Below, in pieces: positions 1 to 4,487 of a stretch of 16,673 bases of DNA (positions are counted from its first letter, which is position 1; each line of letters opens with the position of its first letter). The position numbers were made by a program, and so were the translations under genes. Origin of the DNA: Deltaproteobacteria bacterium. GTDB lineage: Bacteria; Desulfobacterota; DSM-4660; Desulfatiglandales; HGW-15. Location: positions 1 to 16,673 of the forward strand of contig JAFDHB010000076.1 of the NCBI GenBank assembly GCA_019308985.1, read 5' to 3'. The notes below the pieces were generated by a model. The model had not been told where the DNA came from. It ran no database searches and saw only the letters and a list, made by a program, of their open reading frames with translations.

Positions 1-262
1 GCCTAAAGGCTCCCCTACCCTTGAAAATCAATTCACTAAAAAGGTGAATAGAAAAGATCAAAAAGGGTTTGCAATTCTGAGTTTTGCCCCAACCCTTGCG
101 AAATTCGGGTTCAATAAGTAAATTGTATGTCCTCAAAAAGAATAGGCCAGATCGACATTTTACATCATAATGCATAATCTATGTTGGGCATACCTGAATT
201 TACTTTTCCACTCCGCAGAAAGCCCTTGACATGTATATCCCTGCCATATACGATAACCCATA
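1..262. other. gene-free left edge, possible cassette boundary
   Basis: I see no convincing gene here. The stretch is AT-rich. It holds two weak short hairpins (arms 31-36/44-49 and 91-95/107-111). The heptamer GTTGGGC at 183-189 fits the integron R' consensus GTTRRRY and exactly complements the R'' box (GCCCAAC, 858-864) of the attC site that closes the next unit. That is expected if 184 is the 5' boundary of the toxin-antitoxin cassette. CCCAAC at 88-93 could be the matching R'' half, but the DNA between the two does not form a convincing attC stem, so a complete attC is not called. The promoter of the toxin-antitoxin pair lies at the right end. Confidence 0.4.
226..254 (+). promoter_or_regulatory. 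toxin-antitoxin promoter with operator-like inverted repeat
   Basis: A perfect -35 box TTGACA (226-231) is followed after 17 bp by TACGAT (249-254, four of six matches to TATAAT). A perfect inverted repeat, GTATAT (233-238) and ATATAC (246-251) with a 7-bp spacer, sits between and over the core elements. That is where an autorepressing antitoxin would bind. The -10 box ends 8 bp before the toxin start codon at 263, so the transcript is probably leaderless or nearly so. Autoregulation by the antitoxin is known for BrnT/BrnA; its use of this repeat is inferred. Confidence 0.65.
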
Positions 263-562
263 ATGGAAAGTGATTTTGACAATTTTTTGGGCTTCCAGTG
301 GGACCGAGGTAATATCGATAAAAACCTCATCAAGCACAACGTTGAGAACTGGGAGTGCGAGCAGGTATTCTTCAACAAACCACTCCTTGTTCTCGAAGAT
401 CCGGGGCACTCGCTAGCTGAAAAGCGATGGGCCGCATTTGGCAAGACAGATGCAGGTCGTCTCCTTGCAGTGGTATTCACAAAGAGGGGCAACCTGCTTA
501 GAGTCATTTCCGCAAGGGACATGAACAAGAAGGAGAGACAGTTTTATGAAGAAAATGAATAA
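263..562 (+). CDS. brnT: BrnT family type II toxin
   Basis: This 99-residue protein matches the BrnT family, small RelE-like ribonuclease toxins that inhibit translation and are neutralised by a DNA-binding antitoxin. Family features visible are the N-terminal FQWDRGNIDKNLIKH block (residues 11-25), the central HSLAEKRWAAFG stretch, the strand LLAVVFTKR, and the closing RVISARDMNKKERQFYEE (residues about 80-97). Length is normal for the family. No Shine-Dalgarno sequence precedes the ATG at 263, and the promoter -10 box ends at 254, so leaderless translation is likely. The 3' end overlaps the antitoxin gene by 17 bp, giving toxin-first order as is usual for brnTA. The pair sits upstream of an attC site, so it is the content of an integron cassette. 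The family call is secure; activity is inferred. Confidence 0.85.
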   Translation: MESDFDNFLGFQWDRGNIDKNLIKHNVENWECEQVFFNKPLLVLEDPGHSLAEKRWAAFGKTDAGRLLAVVFTKRGNLLRVISARDMNKKERQFYEENE

Positions 563-887
563 AAGAATTCCGAAGTTCAAGAATGAAGACGAGGAGCGAG
601 AATTTTGGGCTACCCATTCCCCGCTCGATTTTTTTGATGCGAAAAATTTCAAAAGGGCTTCTTTTCCTAAACTGAAGCCATCGCTAAAATCTATCTCAAT
701 CCGTCTCCCAGAGGATATGCTGGCTGAACTAAAAACGCTCGCAAACAAGAAAGATGTACCTTATCAGAGTCTGGCAAAGATCTACCTTGCCAGACAAATT
801 GCCCTGGAACGTGGATTTTTCCGAAGTGCTCAAAAGAAAAAAAGAGGGAAAGCTGATGCCCAACAAGTCACTGGAGCTGATTTCTGA
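546..887 (+). CDS. CopG/BrnA-like antitoxin whose last codons lie in attC
   Basis: This 113-residue antitoxin partners the upstream BrnT toxin. The N-terminal part (residues about 8-28, including FKNEDEEREFWATHSPLDFFD) is the toxin-binding motif of the CopG_antitoxin/BrnA group. A ribbon-helix-helix DNA-binding segment follows (residues about 47-85: SISIRLPEDMLAELKTLANKKDVPYQSL), then a basic tail. The Shine-Dalgarno AAGGAG (530-535) lies 10 bp before the ATG at 546, inside the toxin gene. The family usually ends soon after the LARQIALERG region. Here the frame continues, and its last nine codons and stop (858-887) are part of the attC site, a common arrangement in cassettes. The protein probably neutralises the toxin and represses the promoter at 226-254. 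Confidence 0.85.
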   Translation: MKKMNKRIPKFKNEDEEREFWATHSPLDFFDAKNFKRASFPKLKPSLKSISIRLPEDMLAELKTLANKKDVPYQSLAKIYLARQIALERGFFRSAQKKKRGKADAQQVTGADF

Positions 888-930
888 AAGGCTGCGGCCT
901 TTCAGAAACGGCTCAGTTCCCACGTTGGGC
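858..930 (+). other. attC: attC recombination site 1 of an integron cassette
   Basis: The 73-bp site starts with R'' GCCCAAC (858-864) and ends with R' GTTGGGC (924-930), which are exact reverse complements and fit the RYYYAAC/GTTRRRY consensus. L'' CTGGAGC (871-877) pairs with L' GCTCAG (911-916) leaving G874 unpaired, the extrahelical base that tells IntI which strand to use. TTTCTGAAAGG (881-891) then pairs with CCTTTCAGAAA (898-908) around a 6-nt loop. Spacers of 6 and 7 nt and an unpaired central part (878-880/909-910) complete the standard layout. Recombination is expected between G924 and T925. The site closes the toxin-antitoxin cassette and opens the next one. Confidence 0.92.
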
Positions 931-968
931 GAGAAAAATGAATTACAAAAGTAAGGCTGGAAAATTCT

Positions 969-1202
969 GTGTACTTTGAGATAATTGGAGAGATCGAGGA
1001 GATTGAAACCATTGCCATCGGGGGAAGGATTCGTGATATTATGCGAATTCAGAAGCAGTACGGCCCTGGCAGATGGCGAAAACTCAAAGGATTTGCAAAA
1101 GTTAGGCTCCAGAGCGGCAATATACGTAAAGCTGAATTACACTGGTACGAAGCCCACGGCATTGGTAAAAAGAAAATAAAAATCAAAAGATTTTTGGATT
1201 AG
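969..1202 (+). CDS. small basic hypothetical protein, first cassette gene
   Basis: This is a 77-residue protein of unknown function. The start is a GTG at 969, with only a weak purine stretch upstream. The N-terminal 20 residues are acidic and aliphatic (YFEIIGEIEEIETIAIG). The rest is strongly basic with aromatic residues (QYGPGRWRKLKG at about 30-41, then AELHWYEAHGIGKKKIKIKRF to the end), which suggests a compact beta-rich fold that could bind nucleic acid or a negatively charged partner. There is no signal peptide or membrane segment. The stop is four bases before the next gene and both lie inside one cassette, so they are probably co-transcribed and may act together. From memory, similar proteins occur as unnamed hypotheticals in deltaproteobacteria, but I cannot name a family. 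The gene call rests on cassette position, protein-like composition and tight spacing. Confidence 0.75.
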   Translation: MYFEIIGEIEEIETIAIGGRIRDIMRIQKQYGPGRWRKLKGFAKVRLQSGNIRKAELHWYEAHGIGKKKIKIKRFLD

Positions 1203-1206
1203 AGAT

Positions 1207-1437
1207 ATGGCAAAACTAAAAGAAAATCCTGAATTTGTGCTTTGCGTAGAGAATAAGGACTGTGAAGATTTGGAGAAGCGCAAGATTTATCAAATACTCC
1301 CGGATGATGAGGCCGAAAAGGAAGGTTATCTTAGAGTCGTTGACGAATCCGGTGAAGACTACCTTTATCCCCGGTCCTATTTCATTCACATCCGATTACC
1401 GCGCAAAGCGCAAGAGGCGCTACAAGTATCAAAATAG
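1207..1437 (+). CDS. small acidic hypothetical protein, second cassette gene
   Basis: This is a 76-residue protein of unknown function, four bases downstream of its neighbour. It is acidic. It contains FVLCVENKDCEDLEKRKIYQ (residues about 10-29, with two cysteines six residues apart), a segment resembling beta strands (GYLRVVDESGEDYLYPRSYF), and a short basic-to-helical tail (RLPRKAQEALQ). The strand-rich pattern with a YLYP motif looks like a small beta-barrel or SH3-like fold, but this is only inference. An acidic protein encoded with a basic one in a short cassette recalls toxin-antitoxin or inhibitor pairs, although neither has a recognisable toxin motif. The gene stops 13 bp before attC2, as normal for a cassette gene. 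Confidence 0.75.
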   Translation: MAKLKENPEFVLCVENKDCEDLEKRKIYQILPDDEAEKEGYLRVVDESGEDYLYPRSYFIHIRLPRKAQEALQVSK

Positions 1438-1449
1438 ATTTAGGGTATC

Positions 1450-1507
1450 GCCCAGCATGTCAATGCAGCGGATGCGGTAAACCGCACCGCTGATTTCCGC
1501 GTTAGGT
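1450..1507 (+). other. attC: attC recombination site 2 of an integron cassette
   Basis: This is a compact 58-bp site. R'' is GCCCAGC (1450-1456, one base from RYYYAAC) and R' is GTTAGGT (1501-1507, a full match to GTTRRRY). Between them CAGCGG (1466-1471) and TGCGGT (1473-1478) pair with CCGCTG (1487-1492) and ACCGCA (1481-1486). This is a 12-bp perfect stem interrupted only by the bulged A1472, the extrahelical base typical of attC. The loop is two bases. The size is near the lower end of known attC sites. The TTAGGT end belongs to the next cassette, which explains why R'' and R' are less complementary here than at attC1. Confidence 0.87.
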
Positions 1508-1545
1508 TCCAATATTGATGAATAAACGAGTTTGGGCATTTTCTT

Positions 1546-1749
1546 ATGAGTGAAAAGCTAAAAGAGATAAAAAACAAGAATCAATATGACGCCATATTTG
1601 ATACTCCTCAAAAGCGTGAAGAAGTACAGGCTGCAGGCTGCCTGCAGGCTGCTGCAGGCTGGGTCGAACCAAGGCAACTACTTGAAATTTTGTGGGAACA
1701 GTGTGAAAGGTGCCCTGTTTTAGGGCTTAGAAGGCCATTTTTGGCATGA
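1546..1749 (+). pseudogene. probable 5' remnant of a third cassette gene
   Basis: A reading frame opens 38 bp after attC2, the usual distance for a cassette gene. Its first 27 or so residues (MSEKLKEIKNKNQYDAIFDT onward) look like normal hydrophilic protein. From residue 28 it runs into the CTGCAGG-type repeats, the inverted repeat at 1661-1670 and the hairpins upstream of the RAYT, where the translation becomes low-complexity and stops. I read it as the 5' part of a cassette gene truncated by insertion of the transposase element. It has no clear Shine-Dalgarno sequence, so it could also be a chance frame. Confidence 0.4.
1627..1661. repeat. tandem CTGCAGG-type repeat left of the RAYT
   Basis: The heptamer CTGCAGG, or close variants, recurs several times at irregular spacing, giving three CTGCAG sites within about 35 bp. 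The array ends exactly at the left 10-bp inverted repeat of the RAYT element. A related degenerate array (AAGGCA units) lies just outside the right inverted repeat, so the repeats appear linked to the element's ends. Confidence 0.7.
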
Positions 1750-1757
1750 AAATGGCC
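1712..1757 (+). repeat. paired REP-like hairpins before the transposase gene
   Basis: Two adjacent hairpins can be drawn. One is GCCCT (1712-1716) with AGGGC (1722-1726) and a 5-nt loop. The other is GGCCATTTT (1733-1741) with AAAATGGCC (1749-1757) and a 7-nt loop. A pair of neighbouring hairpins resembles a bacterial interspersed mosaic element, the single-stranded target of the RAYT family. Part of the unit recurs at the 3' end of the gene. Confidence 0.6.
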
Positions 1758-1780
1758 CTGTTAAGAAAGGGGCTACGAAA

Positions 1781-2587
1781 ATGCCTCGGGCGAATAGGCA
1801 TTACATTCCCGGCTATGTTTGGCACATTACTCATCGTTGCCATAAGAGAGAATTTCTTCTGAAATTTGCCACCGACCGCCGCCGATATCTCCGCTGGGTT
1901 TTCGAAGCCAAGAAGCGGTTCGGGCTGAGTGTGCTGAATTACGTAGTTACGTGCAATCATACACATCTTCTAGTAAGGGACAACGGGGGAAGAGATGTTA
2001 TCCCTAACTCGATTCAACTGATCGCAGGACGGACGGCGCAGGAATTCAACCAGAGGAAGAATCGGAAAGGGGCGTACTGGGAAGACCGGTATCATGCCAC
2101 GGCAGTGGAGACAGATAGTCACCTGAGGCAATGCATGGTCTATATGGATCTCAACATGGTTCGAGCTGGGGTTGTGTGCCACCCCTCGGAGTGGCCGTTT
2201 AGTGGATACAACGAAATCCAGAGACCTCGTAAGCGCTATGCACTGGTTGACTATGAAGGGTTAAGTGAATTACTTAATCTTAAGGGGATGGACGATGTTG
2301 GTAATGCCTATCGAGGATGGATAGAGGAATCACTGCGGGAAGGTCACCTAGATCGAGATGGAAAGTGGACAGAGAGTATTGCGGTGGGGAGCGAGTCATT
2401 TATCAGTGTGACAAAGGAGAGACTTGGGGCTAAAGGGATAGGGCGCGAGGTGATTGGACGAGACGGGAGCTTTGAACTTCGGGAGTCTCCAGCTCCTTAC
2501 AAGGACGTTTCAGGGCACGAAAACTGCCGTTTAAGGCCTAAAAACGACTATTTTTGGAATGCTAACGATGAGATACCAATAAGATAG
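1781..2587 (+). CDS. REP-associated tyrosine transposase (RAYT)
   Basis: This 268-residue Y1-HUH transposase belongs to the IS200-like/RAYT family (TnpA_REP), which nicks single-stranded hairpin DNA through a tyrosine. The metal-binding HUH motif is H60-T61-H62 within CNHTHLLV. The nucleophile is probably Y121 in YMDLNMVRAG, the counterpart of the familiar YIELNPVRAG. The conserved GAYWEDRYHA stretch (98-107) is present. The C-terminal part (about 205-268: ERLGAKGIGREVIG, then a KNDYFW ending) is the extension seen in longer family members. A good Shine-Dalgarno (AAAGGGG, 1766-1772) precedes the ATG. The frame is intact, so the protein may be functional. Its last codons overlap the right-end repeat. 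It is inserted in the cassette array after attC2. Confidence 0.9.
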   Translation: MPRANRHYIPGYVWHITHRCHKREFLLKFATDRRRYLRWVFEAKKRFGLSVLNYVVTCNHTHLLVRDNGGRDVIPNSIQLIAGRTAQEFNQRKNRKGAYWEDRYHATAVETDSHLRQCMVYMDLNMVRAGVVCHPSEWPFSGYNEIQRPRKRYALVDYEGLSELLNLKGMDDVGNAYRGWIEESLREGHLDRDGKWTESIAVGSESFISVTKERLGAKGIGREVIGRDGSFELRESPAPYKDVSGHENCRLRPKNDYFWNANDEIPIR

Positions 2588-2599
2588 CTCGGTTCGACC

Positions 2600-2670
2600 C
2601 CAAGGCAGACAAGGCAGCAAGGCGCGCCAAGGCCGCACCCCAAGGCACGAGGCAGCAAGGCAAGGCCAAA
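2600..2670. repeat. degenerate AAGGCA-type repeats right of the RAYT
   Basis: About 70 bp are built from variants of AAGGCA/AAGGCC separated by 1-6 bases, starting immediately outside the right inverted repeat. Read on the opposite strand they give CTGCCTTG units, reminiscent of the CTGCAGG units outside the left end. The whole region is therefore roughly mirror-symmetric around the transposase. No gene is visible between 2588 and 2754. Confidence 0.65.
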
Positions 2671-2754
2671 GGCCAAATGAATTCTCTTGGTGAAAGTGGT
2701 AGTCACGATAGTCAACAACGTCCCCTCATTCACACTCATTCATAGGAGGGTAAC

Positions 2755-3072
2755 ATGGACAAGGTGGCTCGGATCAGCCAGAACAATCTCTACGACCTTT
2801 CAGGCAACAGGATAGGGTATATTTCTCATAATGACCTGTACGGAGAGCATGGCAAGAAAGTCGGTTACGTGGTCAACACAGAGATCTACGATGCCAACGG
2901 TAGTAAGATCGGACACGTCCTCTATTCGGAAGTCTATGATAAATACGCACTCAAGGTGGGCTCTATGACCTTCGACAATATTTATAGTTCAGGAAGCCTG
3001 GATATTTCAACGGCGGATGGTCTTGCCCTGGCCCTGGGGCTAGCCAAATGTTACTACCTTGGTAACGGTTAA
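2755..3072 (+). CDS. pentapartite repeat protein, 5-fold beta-flower type
   Basis: This 105-residue protein has five consecutive repeats with an exact 16-residue period: 7-22, 23-38, 39-54, 55-70 and 71 to about 86. The pattern is I/V-x4-(L/I/V)-Y-D-x-x-G-x-K-(I/V)-G-(Y/H). This fits what is annotated as a 5-fold beta-flower protein, in which each repeat supplies one beta unit of a closed ring. The fifth repeat is the most degenerate. The C-terminal 20 residues (GLALALGLAKCYYLGNG) are hydrophobic and small-residue-rich and may pack onto the ring or a membrane. A strong Shine-Dalgarno (AGGAGGG, 2744-2750) precedes the ATG. The biochemical role is unknown. It stands alone between the RAYT repeats and a long gene-free stretch and may also be cargo of the accessory region. 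Confidence 0.8.
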   Translation: MDKVARISQNNLYDLSGNRIGYISHNDLYGEHGKKVGYVVNTEIYDANGSKIGHVLYSEVYDKYALKVGSMTFDNIYSSGSLDISTADGLALALGLAKCYYLGNG

Positions 3073-3592
3073 TCTCCCATAAGATCTCCTGGGGCTGAGA
3101 CAGGCCCTTTGCAAGCCCCATGATGCGAGAAAATGTCGAGCCTCTACATGAAAGACGCCTTCTAACAGGCTGTGAATCCTGGCGCCATTGACTTGAGATA
3201 GAGTAACACTTCGAATACCTTTCCTTCAATCGCCCCCCTTGAAAACTCCATTCGACATCATTGACGATCAGCATACCTGGCATCTGTCCGGCCCTATCCA
3301 CCTGGCTTGTCCCGGGTCATACCCTTGACACGGTTGTTATGAATATTAATTTCTAGTTAGATACTAGGAAATATCTCCAAACAGGAGCAAAGGGATGCCC
3401 CTACTTGCAAAGACAGGATACCAGCCGAGGATCAAACTGACGAAAAAGATGCCAGCTGCAATCTAAAAGGTTGTCTGTGTTTTCAGAAATTGTATTATTG
3501 TTGACTTTAATGCTGCTTTATATTAAAATTCAAAGAATTGGCCAAGGATTATATGAAGTTTACGAGGGCTTCTATAAAAAGGAAAACAGTCC
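3073..3592. other. 520-bp gene-free region before the FHA-GAF gene
   Basis: I see no convincing coding region on either strand. An open frame on the minus strand (2963-3301) has an unrecognisable translation and overlaps the repeat protein. A hairpin TGGGGCT (3090-3096) with AGCCCCA (3114-3120) follows the repeat protein; it lacks a T-tract, so it is not a clear terminator. The right third becomes AT-rich and carries the promoter at 3501-3529. No attC site could be built from the GTTRRRY-like words here. Confidence 0.6.
3501..3529 (+). promoter_or_regulatory. sigma-70-type promoter of the FHA-GAF gene
   Basis: TTGACT (3501-3506, five of six) is followed after 17 bp by TAAAAT (3524-3529, five of six) in an AT-rich setting. 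Transcription would begin near 3536, leaving a leader of about 57 nt before the start codon at 3593. The spacing and matches make it the best promoter in the central part of the window. Confidence 0.65.
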
Positions 3593-4483
3593 ATGATTAA
3601 GCTTTACGTGATGGATGAAACAGGGGAAGGTCAGTCCTTTGATCTTGAACGGGATACGGTTTACGTGGGGAGGGGATCTCGCAGTGACATTCGGATAAAA
3701 GACAGATCGGTCTCAAGAAGTCATCTAAAGATCGTCAAGAGGGAAGGCAGGTTTTTCATAGTGGATCTGGGGAGCAGGAACGGGACGTTTGTCAACGGAG
3801 AGCAGATAGACCCAGGGGTAGAAGTAGAAGTGGAGGAGGGGGTTCCCATAGTGATCGGAATGAGTGTCGTTTGTGTGGGAAAGGCCTGCTTGGACGAAGT
3901 CATGCCTTTCCTGGATTCTTTGAGCGGGGACGCCGAACTGATAGTTGCCGATAGGCCGATGACACCTGTGAAGAACATGGAATTGATTAATAGGGTATCC
4001 GAGGTATTGACAAAGTCTTCGAACATCTACGAGATCTTGGAAAAAATACTAGATGGAATAATGGACGTGTTGAGGAGGATCGACAGGGGAGTAATAATAT
4101 TGTTCGATGAGGAAACCGGAAAGATCTCGGATGTCATTACGAAGACCAAGGACAGTCATGATACGACAATGAGACTATATAGCAGAACCGTTGTCGATAG
4201 GGTGAAGGAAGAAGGAAAGCCGGTAATGATGCGGGACACCTTTCAAGAAACCAACGTTGATATCTCGGATAGCATGAAGTTGATGAATGTGAGGTCGGTA
4301 TTGTGCGTGCCCCTTCTGGCAAAGTCCAGGGTAAGAGGGGTATTGTACATAGATTCGGTCAAGAAACCCCACGGGTTTCGAGACGATGACCTGTCACTCC
4401 TGACGGCACTCAGCAGCCCTACGGCCATAGCAATAGAAAATGTCAAACTCCACGGCAAGGGGAGAGACAGCAGGCTGCACTAG
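3593..4483 (+). CDS. FHA-GAF domain signalling protein
   Basis: This is a 296-residue cytoplasmic protein with two domains. Residues about 1-95 are a forkhead-associated (FHA) domain, a phosphothreonine-binding module. The signature residues are all present: G26-R27, S41 and H44 in VSRSH, and N63-G64 in DLGSRNGTFVNG. Residues about 125-290 are a GAF domain (start ELINRVSEVLTKSSNIYEIL; later VLCVPLLAKSRVRGVLYIDS; end ALSSPTAIAIENV), which binds small molecules or mediates dimerisation. No output domain such as a kinase, cyclase or helix-turn-helix follows, so it probably acts as an adaptor linking a Ser/Thr kinase signal to another protein. It is preceded by its own promoter. It ends four bases from the convergent enoyl-CoA hydratase gene. 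Ligand and partners are unknown. Confidence 0.9.
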   Translation: MIKLYVMDETGEGQSFDLERDTVYVGRGSRSDIRIKDRSVSRSHLKIVKREGRFFIVDLGSRNGTFVNGEQIDPGVEVEVEEGVPIVIGMSVVCVGKACLDEVMPFLDSLSGDAELIVADRPMTPVKNMELINRVSEVLTKSSNIYEILEKILDGIMDVLRRIDRGVIILFDEETGKISDVITKTKDSHDTTMRLYSRTVVDRVKEEGKPVMMRDTFQETNVDISDSMKLMNVRSVLCVPLLAKSRVRGVLYIDSVKKPHGFRDDDLSLLTALSSPTAIAIENVKLHGKGRDSRLH

Positions 4484-4487
4484 TCCG

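Larger units (their letters stand above)
925..1501 (+). mobile_element. integron gene cassette with two unknown genes
   Basis: The unit runs from the T after the cleavable G of attC1 to the G of attC2, about 577 bp, and carries two small same-strand genes four bases apart. In the excised circle its 5' end (TTGGGC, 925-930) would join its own 3' G. That gives GTTGGGC, which pairs with its R'' GCCCAGC (1450-1456) at all but one position (a G-T pair). This agreement between two ends 570 bp apart independently supports one mobilisable cassette. I see no clear promoter inside, so expression may depend on read-through from the toxin-antitoxin promoter. Confidence 0.85.
1661..2600 (+). mobile_element. 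RAYT transposase element with terminal inverted repeats
   Basis: GGGTCGAACC (1661-1670) and GGTTCGACCC (2591-2600) form a perfect 10-bp inverted repeat bracketing the transposase gene. A second, 8-bp inverted pair lies further in (GTGCCCTG 1710-1717, CAGGGCAC 2511-2518). An imperfect direct repeat of about 33 bp is present at 1717-1748 and 2528-2561, clearest in the shared core ATTTTTGG. Left of the gene are two hairpins: GCCCT/AGGGC (1712-1726) and GGCCATTTT/AAAATGGCC (1733-1757). Such hairpins are the substrates of REP-associated tyrosine transposases. Whether 1661-2600 is the exact mobile unit is inferred. Confidence 0.65.

Noticed and set aside
160..528. Open frames on the minus strand across the brnT gene
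   Set aside because: They are antisense to a clear BrnT gene, lack ribosome binding sites and give no protein-like translation.
3163..3173. TAACAGGCTGT occurring again at 16559-16569
   Set aside because: An 11-base match repeated once in a window this long is expected by chance, and the flanks do not match.
3164..3362. Search for a third attC using CTAAC- and GTTAGAT-like words
   Set aside because: No stem with complementary L boxes can be built between them, so there is no attC here.
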